Assembly (NCBI GenBank): GCA_023362775.1
Contig: JALMGJ010000002.1
Location: 106,343,981-106,407,980 of the forward strand
Length of the DNA stretch: 64,000 nt
Source: Charina bottae
Lineage: Eukaryota > Chordata > Lepidosauria > Squamata > Charinaidae
Direction of reading: 5' to 3'
The notes under the pieces were generated by a model. The model saw nothing but the letters and a program-made list of their open reading frames with translations, searched no databases and was not told the DNA's origin. Shown piece by piece: positions 1 through 10,635 of this stretch. Numbering within the stretch: position 1 is the first letter of the stretch; each line of letters starts with the position of its first letter. The translations under genes were made by a program, and so were the position numbers.

Positions 1-245
1 TTCTTTTACATTTAATTAACAAAACAATTTTTAAAGTTAAAGAAAAAATTAATAGAAACTAAAACAAAGGAATTAAAAAAACACTCCAAAAAACTGAGAA
101 ATGGTGGGGGTGGAGGAAAGGGGGGGAAAACTACCTTACATATTATACGTACTTATCAATAGTCACTGGCTTACTAATAAATACACTACTATAATATAAT
201 TAATACAAAATATTATTGTAAAATATCACAAAATTTCTACCATAG

Positions 246-860
246 TTACACATATTGCTGCATCCTTTGATTAGTAGAAAATATTGCCTTTTCCAAAACA
301 GACAGATCACACATTTCCAACAACCATTCCTTAACATCTGGAATAATATTACTTGTCCAATGGCTCAATATGATTCTTTTAGCTTTCCCTCATGCTTTAT
401 ACAACCATAATTCCTGATAAACAGTGAGATTCCAAAGCTTTGGTATATGGTTCCACATTACATTAATATAAGTAATATAAGTAATAAGTATCTTTAACAT
501 ATGAGATTTTCCCATAAATCTTCTTATATACATTAACACACTACAGTATTCCAAAAAGACATCAAATGATCAAATGACTGTATCATGTGGGTCAGCAAAC
601 CCTCATTTTTTTTTACAGCTCCAACATAGAAAATCTGATGTCCATCCTTTCAAATACATTCTTTGAGGAGTCCAATACACCCTAAATACAATTTTTTGAT
701 GAATCAACTTTAATCTTGAATCTGTAAATACCATTTAAACATTTTTAGGACATAAATCCATTGATGGTGCATTATTAGAGATTCCATTTCTTTAGACCAT
801 GTTTGAGATATCCCAGAAATGTCCACTTTAAAAATATTATTGAGCTTTTGATAAAGATAT
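246..860 (-). pseudogene. L1-type LINE, decayed ORF2 C-terminal end
   Basis: Read on the minus strand, this stretch gives broken but recognisable L1 ORF2 C-terminal signature. A segment like HQKIVFRVYWTPQRMYLKGW is followed by a CW-C pair and then a Trp-Lys-Glu-Trp-Leu style ending (IIPDVKEWLLEM), with a stop at 246-248. Several frameshifts and stops separate the pieces, so no protein is made. In intact L1 this region follows the reverse transcriptase and carries the Cys-rich C-terminal domain. The 3' UTR would run left toward position 1, and no clear tail or target duplication is visible because the window edge is close. The L1 call is confident; the exact ends are not. Confidence 0.65.
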
Positions 861-910
861 GTTATAGGTTAATGTGAATGGTTAATCGTAAGTGCAAATA
901 TATGCAATGT

Positions 911-1412
911 CATCTTACTGTATCAGTAAAGATACAGTAAGATGGGAATCTGGGTTCAAATTCCACTTAGTCCCTCTGATATAAGCCAAGATCTGTTTCA
1001 GAATGATTTACTGAATATGCCATAATGGCTAGTTTCATATACCATGTTAAATCTTCAACTGTAGTTTACAAACAGCAACGGCTGGATTCAAACAATAGGC
1101 TAAAACAATACAACCTACATTTTAGCATGTTATATAATTGGAACTGGTACAACAATTAAGTTTTAAAAGTAGTTCTCTACTTTTTTAAAAGTTATTTTAC
1201 TGCATATACATTCTACCATGCACTCAAGAGTCTTTGTGTTTATGTATGTAAGTTTCTGTCTAGTCATCTGTTCAGTTCTTTCTGGCTGAAGCAATGGCTG
1301 AGTTCACTTATAATACTAATTTAGGACATTTAAAATTATGGTTTGTTGAACAAACCATAATGGTCTGACCTGGACTTGATACTAAGTAATAATGGGTGGT
1401 TTCACCCATTAT
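911..1412. repeat. Cluster of three short palindromes (MITE-like relics)
   Basis: Three near-perfect hairpins lie within 500 bases. 911-924 pairs with 931-944 (14-bp arms, 6-base loop). 1335-1347 pairs with 1349-1361 (13-bp arms, 1-base loop). 1389-1398 pairs with 1403-1412 (10-bp arms, 4-base loop). The 1335 palindrome, with core TTTGTTGAACAAA, resembles cores of short palindromic DNA transposons that are common in amniotes. No bounding target duplication was found, so family and ends are open. Confidence 0.45.
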
Positions 1413-2370
1413 GCTAAAGTAAGGCAAGCCACATTATGCCTTTAAGTAGCTTGAACTAGGCCAATGAGTTAATCTTGCAAGTTTGTTTACCAGTTTATAC
1501 AAAATAAGAGGAATCAATCTCTGTGCACCAGGCTGTTGTTCCTGTGACAGTTTCTGAAATCATGATGGCTGGCTTACCATAAGATACGACTCCTGCCAAA
1601 CATAAGTGACTGTACACATGGAAGTACATTTCTGTGAGTTTAATTTTATAGCTACAGAGAAGAAATGTTTCCTGCCCAAATGGACCTGATCAGAAACCAA
1701 AAAAAAAAAAAAAACAGTAAAAGGAGGATTTGTGAGAGGAGATTATAAATTTACATTATCAAGACAACATGCCTTTATTCATTTGTATTGAAATGAAAGG
1801 GATTCCAGAAAAGATTGCAGCCCAGCTATCTCATTGATCATATGCCACTAGTCTTTGTAGCACAAAACATTGAATTGCTTTTCCCTGAGGGCAACTGTGT
1901 CTCCAGGTGTGCTAATAATAAAATTAATAGCTTAAAGAAACTGCTTGCTACTGCTGCAGCAGCAGCAGAGTAAGCCAATCGATTTCAATGTTTAACTGTC
2001 CTAATTCCATAGTGTATATACCCTCCTCAGCCACCAGTGACTTGTATGCAGTCTCACAGGTAATCAATATAATCTTCATTTCAAACAAAGAAACAGGATC
2101 AGGTTTAGAAGACTTTCAAATAAAAGATGTGTGGTAAAACTGTCAAACTCTTTCACTAACTTTTTACCCTGAGAAAAAGTTGTTTAAGCCTTAGTGACAA
2201 ATGTAAAAAATAAGGTGTTTGATGTCCTTTTTTTTTAAAAAAAAATGTATTTTAAAATAATTTTTAACAGTTTTCATTATTAGTATTTTAATAGTGCAAT
2301 CCTATCCGTGTCTAGTTGAAAGTAACCTAGCAGACTGATGTTGCATGTATGGAGGCCTTTTTGCTAAATC
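1413..2370. other. AT-rich stretch without recognised features
   Basis: No coding pattern, RNA gene or mobile element is supported here. There is a 16-base A-run near 1700, and a short CTG/CAG-like run (gctgctactgctgcagcagcagcagag) lies around 1945-1970. Confidence 0.5.
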
Positions 2371-2385
2371 AACATTTCAGTTGCA

Positions 2386-2766
2386 TGGTGGACATGTAAA
2401 ATGGCAAAGAAAATTTGGATTGAGATACACTCACTGATGCAAAATATACTACAAATATGAATACCATTTAAACCAGAATTTTTTTTACTCGGAATTTTGG
2501 ATGTACAAATAGAAAAACATTTTTTTAGAATAATACAATATATGATTACAGCAGCAAGACTTTTATATGCACAAAACTGGAAAAACCTAATTGTACCAAC
2601 AATACAGGAATGGATGTTGAAATTATTGGATATGGCAGAAAATGACAAATTGACATGCTTATTAAAAGAAAATTCAAATCGTTATTTTCTTAAAGAGTGG
2701 AAGCCTTTGATGGACTATTTGCAAAAAGCAGGAGGAGCAAAGCTTGCATGGGGTTTTGATGATTAG
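2386..2766 (+). pseudogene. L1 ORF2 C-terminal fragment
   Basis: The fragment has about 126 codons, including one in-frame TGA at 2458-2460. It matches the very C-terminal domain of L1 ORF2p, with a hydrophobic helix (ITAARLLYAQNWK) and the IVPTIQEWMLKLLDMAENDKLT segment typical of reptile L1. Neither the APE endonuclease nor the reverse transcriptase domain is present, because the element was truncated during insertion. The reading frame begins at the left target-site duplication, so there is no genuine start codon. The first ATG downstream of the TGA (in the frame running 2497-2766) has no functional meaning. Confidence 0.85.
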
Positions 2767-3039
2767 ATTATATATAAATAGAATATATTAGGCAAGAAAT
2801 GTATATGAATGTTATATGAATAGCCAGCATGTAAGAACAAATTACTTTTCTTTACTCCTATGACCATAGATAAATCGGAAGTTATCCAATTTCTATGTTT
2901 GTTTTCTTTCTTTTCTTTTGCTTTACTACACTTTTCTTTTTCTATTTCTTTGATTTGTACTTCTATTTCTGTTTCATTTTCAACTTTTAACTTTGTATAT
3001 TTAAAATCTTAATAAAATCTATATATATATATAAAAAAA
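2386..3039 (+). mobile_element. 5'-truncated L1 insertion with 15-bp target-site duplication
   Basis: This is a 654-base L1 3' end. From the first base it reads in one frame as the ORF2 C-terminal end: a WWTC zinc-like motif, then QNWKNLIVPTIQEW, ending at the stop at 2764-2766. One in-frame TGA lies at 2458-2460. A 3' UTR follows with AATAAA near 3011, a TA run and a short A-tail. Identical 15-base flanks, AACATTTCAGTTGCA, sit at 2371-2385 and 3040-3054, the signature of target-primed reverse transcription. The copy lacks the endonuclease and reverse transcriptase and is dead on arrival. The perfect duplication argues for a relatively recent insertion. Confidence 0.9.
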
Positions 3040-3257
3040 AACATTTCAGTTGCAAAGAGGGAATTTTCTTACATTGCAATACCAGGACCTTCTGGACATG
3101 TCTAAATTGTGAAAACAAATATGAAGGAAAAAGACACAGATATGTTCCCCTTTGCATAACGATGTCCCCCCCCCCCCAAAAAAAAAAGTCTTGGGCATAG
3201 GATTAAGCAAGAACTTCATGCCACTATTATTATTCAGGATAGAGAACAGAAATATAA

Positions 3258-3420
3258 TAAATATAATAATAATATTATAATATAATATAATAATATAATA
3301 TAATAATAATAATATAATATAATATAATATAATATAATATAATATAATATAATAATATAATATAATATAATATAATATAATATAATATAATATAATATAA
3401 TATAATATAATATTTATTAA
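3258..3420. repeat. (TATAA)n pentanucleotide microsatellite
   Basis: This is a run of TATAA/ATAAT units about 160 bases long with small length shifts. It directly abuts the 3' (left) side of the minus-strand SINE at 3440, so it probably grew from that SINE's A/T-rich tail. Confidence 0.85.
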
Positions 3421-3439
3421 TATAATAATGTATTAATAT

Positions 3440-3645
3440 GTTCAATTGTGTCAAATTCTCGTAGACTGCCTGGACAAATCCCTGCAGTTTTCTTCGCAAG
3501 GTTTTTTGGAAGTGGTTTACCACTGCCTTCTTCCTAGGGCTGAGAGAAAGTGAGTGGCCCAAGGTCATCCAGCTGGCTTTGTGCCTGAGGCAGGACTAGA
3601 ACTGATGGTCTCCCGGTTTTTAGCCTGACACCAAACAGGCTCTCT
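3440..3645 (-). mobile_element. MIR-like tRNA-derived SINE
   Basis: The diagnostic core GGCCCAAGGTCATCCAGCTG, followed by a CTAGAACT box and a CTCCCGG...TAGCCTG end, matches the reverse complement of MIR/CORE-type SINEs. There the RNA polymerase III promoter head lies at the right and the LINE-related tail at the left. Two further copies of the same family lie at 42667-42930 and 59154-59330. The copy is diverged, and no target duplication was found. Confidence 0.65.
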
Positions 3646-4960
3646 ATTAGAAGTAATACATGATGTTAATAAGCTTTCTGCTTGGAATGTGGCAGAGTAA
3701 AGAGTAGGGCTATATAAAGTATTTGAATGAAGTGTTTTCCAATCTGCAGAAGCATGCAAGAAACACCTATTTTTTAAATATAAAACAGCTGTGCCTTTTG
3801 CAAGATTTGCATGGCTGTTTCATATATTGCTCCAAGGTGTCTCTGCCTATATGGCTGTGCACATACATCTATTTTGCAAAGTGAAGCAAAATGGCTGTGC
3901 AATACGTATGCATACAAGATAGCTGAGGATAGCTTCTGAAACAGCCATTGAAGCCTTGCAAATGATACAGCTTATTAAATTATTTCAGGGGGGAAAAAGT
4001 ATTGTATACCATCTGTTTTCAGGGCACTGCAAAGTCCTAGTAAATAGGAATAAACAGAGATAGAACTTTAGCCAGATGTGAAGGATTTTTTAAAAAAAAT
4101 AATTTATCAGTCTCACCTTATTTGAGATTGCAATAATAGGGAAGCAGACCTAATTTTTAAGTTACAGTCTGTTGCGGTATATTTTTTATGGATTCTTGTT
4201 GTTGCTGTTGTTGTCATTACTCTTCCCACTTTTTGATCTCAACTACATATGCAAGCATTTAGGACTTTGGGAACCTCTAAATAGAGCTCCAGTATATTGC
4301 AAGACTGTAGAAAGCTTTTGAAAGAAGTGCTTTATAAATTTGGAGTAGGGCTTTGGGAAACTTTCAAATGTTTTCCAAAGACCTACATAGTGAATCTGCT
4401 TTGGCTATATAATGATGTCTAGCTAAATTTGCATGCTGTGCTGGCCTTTGATGCAGATATGCTGGTACAAATATTGGAGAAAGTGATGGAAATGATAATA
4501 CCATAGTGCCTTATTTGTATTCTCTATTATACCATCTACTGGGAGATTACAAGAGATAAATGTAACAGTTATGCCTCTTAATCAGGTGAATTCTTGTGGA
4601 ATAATTGAGACTCAAACTCTATAATAATTGTTATTCTATTATTATTTATTAATATTATTAATTAATTATATTTGACTTTCGGTGTCTTATGAATATTTTA
4701 TTTCAACAATCTTTTTTTTTTCTCAGTAGAGTTTTCTACATTATGAATAATTGTAATTTAGCTACTTGAAACAGCAGTATTTGTTAAAAGATATACACAC
4801 TCAACTGCAATGGTACATAATTTATTTATTTAAAGTATTTTTCATTTGAGCCACTGAGAGTAATTTTTGATTTCACTGGCATACAAATATGTTTTATACA
4901 TAACAAAGTAATAAATAATTTATTATTAATAATTATTATTAATAATAATTAATATTAAAA
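3646..4960. other. AT-rich stretch without recognised features
   Basis: No coding or repeat family is supported. A short GTT run lies near 4195-4215, and ATT-rich low complexity lies around 4620-4680 and 4910-4960. Confidence 0.5.
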
Positions 4961-4996
4961 ACTAAATAGCTACAATTATTATTGTAGCTATTTAGT
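4961..4996. repeat. Perfect 16-bp hairpin
   Basis: ACTAAATAGCTACAAT at 4961-4976 is the exact reverse complement of 4981-4996, with a 4-base TATT loop. It sits at the end of an ATT-rich run. It may be a small foldback or a replication-slippage product; no function is implied. Confidence 0.6.
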
Positions 4997-5300
4997 GGCT
5001 ACATTCCCTATTGTAATCCTATTAGTCATATTGTTTATTTGCTAAGTGGAAGCTTGGTGAATAGAAAAACAATTGATTCTGGATAAGCAAATTTTAGCTT
5101 GTATCCTAGTGATGAAGCTAGGCAAGACCAGGAGAGTAAAATTCTGCCATCTTTGTTTACTAGATGCTACAAGGCAAAATGGCTAGATAGGGAGAGACAG
5201 AATTATAGAGACTTCAAGATTCTGTGTCCTTGACCAGGTGGTTCATGGAAAGTAGGAATAGGTAAGCTGCATCTTCTAGATATCTTTGCAAAATGAATAT

Positions 5301-6425
5301 AATAGAATAGAATAGAATAGAATAGAATAATAACTTTATTGTCACCCCACTATACACTATACAAGTGCACAATAGAATGAAATTTTGTTGCAGTTGGCTC
5401 ACAAATTCACTCAAGCAATAAAATACTAATGATAATAATAAAAAAACATAATTACTATAAAATACCCATTCTTATAAAATATACATTCTTAAAAAATATA
5501 CATTCTTTAACTCACAAAAGAACCTATTTGGCATTCAAGAATCCAATAGCCTGGGGGACAAAGCTGTTTCCCAATCTGGCTGTTCTTCATCGGATACAGC
5601 GGAACCTCTTCCCAGAGGGTAACAAAGAAAACAAACCATGATGAGGATGGGTGGCATCACTGATGATCTTTTGAGCTCTGGACAAACAGCGTGCATGTGC
5701 TAAATCTTGGATGAGGGGCAGAGATATCCCAATTATCTTTTCTGCTGCCCTTACCACTCGCTGCACAAACTTTCTATCTGACGCCCTACAGCCTCCAAAC
5801 CAGATGGAAATACAGCTTGTAAGTACACTCTCTATAGTGCCTCTGTAGAAAGTAAGGAGAATGGAAGATGGGAGATGTACTTTCTTCGTCCGACGCAAAA
5901 AGTGCAAACGTTGCTGTGCTCGCTTTAACAAAAATGTGGTATTAAGGGACCAGGACAGACTGTTTGTTAACTGCACCCCCAGGAATCTAATGCTACTGAC
6001 TGACTCCACAGCTATGTTATTGATAAAAAGTGGAGTGTGACTGCACCGGTTCTTCCTGAAGTCTATAATAATCTCCTTAGTTTTTTCCACATTTAAAACC
6101 AAGCTGTTTTTATTGCACCACTCCACCAAACCCTTTACCTCCTCCCTAGAAGCCCACTCATCCTCACCCCTGATAAGACCCACTACAGTTGTATCGCAAT
6201 GGAATTGGTGGTATACTTGGCGCAACAGTCATGTGTCATCAGGGTGAACAACAATGGGCTCAAGACACAGCCCTGTGGGGAGCCGATGCTTAGGGAGATA
6301 GAGCTAGAAGTATTATATCTGACTTCAGTCAGTAATTTTGAGAAATTCCTATTCATCATTGTGGTGATTAGCCTATGAAAGTTCCAATTTTGTGTACTTA
6401 TGCCTTTTAAGATAGGCATAAGTTG
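5301..6425 (-). mobile_element. Rex1/CR1-type LINE, 5'-truncated, AATAG tail
   Basis: The minus strand encodes the C-terminal half of a Jockey-superfamily reverse transcriptase. Box GSPQGCVLSPLLFTL lies in one frame (6183-6419). The next frame (5587-6225) carries DTTVVGLIRG, LNVEKTKEIIIDF, RFLGVQL, TIESVLTSCISIWFG and a LPSGKRFRCIR ending. The catalytic F-A-D-D motif that should join the two frames is damaged by a small deletion, leaving FHCDTTV. After the frame come a 3' UTR with CAATAAAG and a tail of repeated AATAG (read on plus). Rex1/Babar is the best guess; other L2/CR1 relatives are possible. Confidence 0.75.
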
Positions 6426-7058
6426 AGATATATCATATGGAAGCAGTACATAAATGACACTATTAATAATTTTATATGTTTAATATGATTAAACAACAGA
6501 GCTTTCCATAGTTCTAACCTTTACAAATTTCCCTGTTTATGCTTTAGTGTAATGTGGTCAGTTCAATTTATTCAATTTTTTCCCTTCATTTTTCACTATT
6601 AATTTTTCTCTAGTTCAAAATTATATTTTTCCCTTTTCTGGAGGATAAACATGTTGTACGATATATTTTAGGCAACACAAAAATTAATTAATTTAAGTAA
6701 TTATCATTTAAATATTTAAAAAGGAAGGCAATGATAGCAAAAATGGTGGATAATACAGCTCCATTTTAGTGAATGATCATTAAATATTGCCCTTTTGAGA
6801 TATAAACGTTATCCCCTTAAACCTGTACTGTTGAACTTTTAAAAAAATTCGAATAGGTCTAGCAATCTATGTTTAATTTCATTTGTAAAATATCAAGAAA
6901 AAAAGACTCATGATAAATGCTTATTGTCTGGAGTTTGTTGTATTTGATATTCCTCTCTTTTCCTGTTGGAAAGGAATGAAAACAACTTCACATAGCTCCA
7001 TTTCTATATATAAGAAATTATGCAGAAGCTACAATGGACAGAATACAAAAGTATTACT
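6426..7058. other. AT-rich stretch without recognised features
   Basis: No coding pattern, RNA gene or bounded repeat is seen between the LINE relic and the hAT-like element. Confidence 0.5.
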
Positions 7059-7241
7059 GATTTATGCAGGGCTTTCCAAACTGTGTGTCGGGACACGTTA
7101 GTGTGTCGGCTGCAGTGTCTGGGTGTTTTGCGACTGCTGCTGCCTCCGAGCCCTGCCAGGATTCTACGCAGGTCCTAGTGCCTGCCTTGTGCCTTGCTGC
7201 CTCCAAACCTGCCCTGCCAGGATTCTGTGCAGGTCCTACTG

Positions 7242-7512
7242 CAGGGTTTTCCAAAGTTTTCCCATGGCAACACACCAACCGCCGTTGCTGTGTCACTGTG
7301 GGAAAACCTGGAAGTGCCACCGTTGCGGCAGCACACAAAAACCCGGAAGCGCTGCTGCCGCTTTCGAGTTTTTGCGCGCCGCCATTGGTGTGTCGCTGTG
7401 GGAAAACCCGGAAGTGCTGATGATGATCAGTGCTTCCGGGTTGTGTGGTGACACACCAGACTGTGTGTGGCGACACACTTTTGTGTCGCGACACACAGTT
7501 TGGAAAGCTCTG
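7242..7512. mobile_element. Nested hAT-like element, copy 1
   Basis: This 271-base element starts CAGGGTTTTCCAAAG and ends TTTGGAAAGCTCTG, flanked by TCCTACTG (7234-7241) and TCCTAGTG (7513-7520), an 8-base duplication with one mismatch. It has no coding capacity. It lies within the larger hAT-like element and within a duplicated unit that spans 7173-7512. Confidence 0.75.
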
Positions 7513-7581
7513 TCCTAGTGCCTGCCTTGTGCCTTGCTGTCTCCAAACCTGCCCTGCCAGGATTCCATGCAGGTCCTACTG

Positions 7582-7850
7582 CAGGGCTTTCCAAAGTTTT
7601 CCCATGGCGACACACCAACCGCCGTTGCTGTGTCACCGTGGGAAAACCTGTAAGTGCCGCCGTTGCGGCAGCACGCAAAAACCCGGAAACGCTGCTGCCG
7701 CTTTCGCATTTTTGCACGCCGCCGTTGGTGTGTCGCCGTGGGAAAACCCGGAAGCCCTGATGATGATCAGCACTTCCGGGTTGTGTGGTGACACACCAGA
7801 CTGTGTTTGGCGACACACTTTTGTGTGGTGACACAGTTTGGAAAGCTCTG
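7582..7850. mobile_element. Nested hAT-like element, copy 2
   Basis: This 269-base element is highly similar to copy 1 and has the same ends and the same flanks, TCCTACTG and TCCTAGTG. Because the flanks also match over about 70 bases, it probably arose by tandem duplication of the unit 7173-7512 to 7513-7850 rather than by a second insertion. A partial third unit follows at 7851-7930. Confidence 0.75.
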
Positions 7851-9157
7851 TCCTAGTGCCTGCCTTGTGCCTTCCTGCCTCCAAACCTGCTGTGATTCCG
7901 CGCAGGTCCTAGTGCCTGCCTTGTTCCCTGATGTAAGAGAGTGTTGCGAAATGATGCCCTGCTGTAAGAGTGTGTTGCGAAATGATGCATGTCTAAAAAG
8001 TGTGTCACCAACATGAAAAGTTTGGAAAGCTCTGGATTTGTGCACCTGTAGTCAAAGATTCTACTGTAACAGGATGTCCAAAAAAATAGCGTCTTGCCAT
8101 GGACTAGCTTTGCCAAGCTTTCCACAACTATGGATCACTAAATAAATATTTCTGCATGAATGCCTACGACAGCATGCCCTGCCTGCCTGTGTCAGATACA
8201 AACTTCCAATAAACTGCACAGCTGGATGGAAGATAGCGCAACAAAGTGGGCGAAAAATGATACGGCTAATGATCATGGATGCCCAACTCAGATTAAACAA
8301 ATATCAACACACAATAGACAGCCTCAAGAAACAACTAGAACAGACTATGAATGAATCAACATGCTGACTACTACCATCAAGACCAAATCACTGAGACAAG
8401 CAGAAAAAAGGAAAGCTAAACTCCAAACTAAACTACTAAAGTTAAACCCCAGAAACAAAGAAGTACTGGAACCGGAATGGGTGGTCAACATGTCCAGCCA
8501 TCCATTATCCACTGCAGAATGCAATATCCTACAGAGAGGCGAACAAATTAGAATTCTTTGCAGCTTTAGAAGCAGCATTGAAAACTACAACACTTACTAC
8601 AGAAACCCAAGAGAATGTAAGACAGATAATCATACCACAAACCAGAAGGACATGGAAACAGAACCAACTGAAAGCAGAGGACAGAGCAGCACTCAAAAAC
8701 CTAAAGATGGACCAAATTATTATCATCCTCCCATCAGACAAAGGCCACACCACTGTCATTATGGACAGATCGCAATGTATACAAAAAGCCAAAGACTTAC
8801 TTGAGGACAAAGAAACCTACACCCCAGTAAACACCAATCCCATACAGAAACTGGACAACCAGGTCAAAAGAATCTTCAACGACCTAACCAAGAATGGTCA
8901 AATCACAAAAGGAGAACAGAGGCGGATGAAAAGCAGTGGACCCATCATCCCATGCTTCTATGGATGCCCCAAAATACACAAGCCCGACATATCGCTCCAT
9001 CCAATTCTATCATTACCAGGGACCCCCACATACAACATAGCTAAAAAAACTTACAAGAAAACATGGGCATCTCACAGAGGAAAGTGAATAATCTATCAAC
9101 TCCCCACTACATTGCCTCCAGAAAATCAAAGACCTACAAATAGATGAAGATGAAATT

Positions 9158-9571
9158 ATGGTGTCATTTGATGTCACTGCACTCTTTACATCCATAGACC
9201 CACCACTAGCGATTGAATCCATGGCAGCAGTTCTACTCAACACATCTGACCTAACCATATACACTAAGATCAAAATACCCAGAATCATGGACCTCATCAA
9301 CCTCTGCCTCACCACCTACTTTCAATTTGATGGACAAATATATCAACAAATCAAAGGAACACCTATGGGATCACCACTCTCAGGACTCATAGCAGAGATT
9401 GTAATGAAATGTCTAGAAAGGATAGCACTCCCACGCTTCATCATAATAAAAAAGGAACAACTGGAGGAAACACGTGAAACCATCAACAACATCTTCAAAG
9501 GAATAAAGTTCGCAAGGGAAGAAGAAAACACAAACACACTACGCTTCTTGGACATCCTCATCAGTAGATGA
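9158..9571 (+). pseudogene. PLE family 1 reverse transcriptase core, catalytic box deleted
   Basis: This 137-codon open stretch carries the fingers/palm motifs SFDVTALFTSID (first catalytic Asp) and QIKGTPMGSPLSGLIAEI. It then passes directly from ALPRF to IIIKKEQLEE. In related PLEs, including the intact copy at 14868, a segment with RYVDD stands at this place, so the two adjacent catalytic aspartates are absent. The enzyme could not have copied RNA in this state. The upstream ATG at 9158 is not a real start, because PLE reverse transcriptase is one long frame beginning far upstream. Confidence 0.8.
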
Positions 9572-10511
9572 AACAAAGGCATTCTAGAAACACAAGTCTA
9601 CTGGAAATCTACCCACACCAACCAAGTGCTCCACTACCAAAGCAATAACCCAACCTCCCACAAGAGGAGCTGTGTAAGAACACTATTCAGATGAGCACAA
9701 ATGCACTGTAGCAACCCAGAACACCAGAAAAAGGAAACAGACCACTTATATAACATCTTCCAGCAAAATGGATACCCATGCAACTTTATCAAAAAGTGCC
9801 TAACCACCCAACCCACCACAGAAAAACCAACAGAAGCTATGAATAGGATTACACTGCCATACATCAGAAACATCTCAGAAACTACTAATAGACTGTTACA
9901 ACCACATGGCATCACCATATCACATAAACCAACCAAAACCCTTCAGAACATCGTAAGTAACCCAAAAGACCCAAGAAGAAAAAACAGGAGTTATCTACAA
10001 CATACAGTGTAAGCACTGTAGCAGCCACTATGTAGGACAGGTGGGCAGAAGACTAGCAGAGCGCATCCACGAACACCAACTAGTAGTCAGAAGACATGAT
10101 GAAAACTCCTTAATCTCACAACACATGGACAGACTCAACCATACTTTTAACCCGGAAACTGTGAGCATCTTAAACCAAGCCAAGTCCAAAAATGCTAGAG
10201 AATTCCTGTAAGCTTGGCACTCAGACAAAGCAGCCATCAACAGACACATAGAGATAAACAACATTTACACACCATTCATAAGAGACAATAGAAAAGCCAG
10301 AAGACCAGAACACTTCCTTGCCAGCAATCAACACCCAGATATGTAAAGATTAACACCAGGGTTAGCACCAGAGGAACAATCAAACAGCACAATATACCCT
10401 AATCAAGGAACTATTAACTCAGTCAATCAACCAAGTAGCAAACAACAGCCCAATCAAGGAACTCCTAAGGAGAGAACAACACCTCTACCAACACAAGCAG
10501 GACAAGCCATG

Positions 10512-10585
10512 GTATATAAACAGAGCAAGTCCCACTCCCTTTTCACACTGAAGATGTTGCCTAGTCTGGAAATGAAATGTCTGCA
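10512..10585 (+). promoter_or_regulatory. PLE family 1 TATA-like box and hammerhead-like core
   Basis: TATATAAA at 10512-10519 is followed 28 bases later by CTGAAGA (10548-10554), a short possible stem and GAAATGTC (10574-10581). CTGANGA...GAAA with a following GTC is the conserved core arrangement of hammerhead ribozymes, which PLEs are known to carry in their terminal repeats. Stem pairing here is imperfect, so this is a candidate only. Confidence 0.4.
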
Positions 10586-10635
10586 AGAAAACAACAAGTC
10601 TCAGAGAACACCAAGGACTCGACACTAAATAAATG

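Larger units (their letters stand above)
7067..8034. mobile_element. hAT-like non-autonomous DNA transposon (outer copy)
   Basis: The left end CAGGGCTTTCCAAACT is nearly the inverse of the right end AGTTTGGAAAGCTCTG (15/16 matching as inverted repeats). The element is flanked by an 8-base near-duplication, GATTTATG at 7059-7066 and GATTTGTG at 8035-8042. An 8-bp duplication and CAG.G termini are hAT features. The interior is GC-rich with no transposase frame, so it was probably mobilised in trans. Two smaller hAT-like copies sit inside it, so the unexpanded element was shorter. The many overlapping open frames here are low-complexity artefacts. Confidence 0.75.

Noticed and set aside
7054..8125. 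A dozen overlapping open frames on both strands
   Set aside because: They come from GC-rich hAT-like repeat sequence and its tandem copies. None has a domain.
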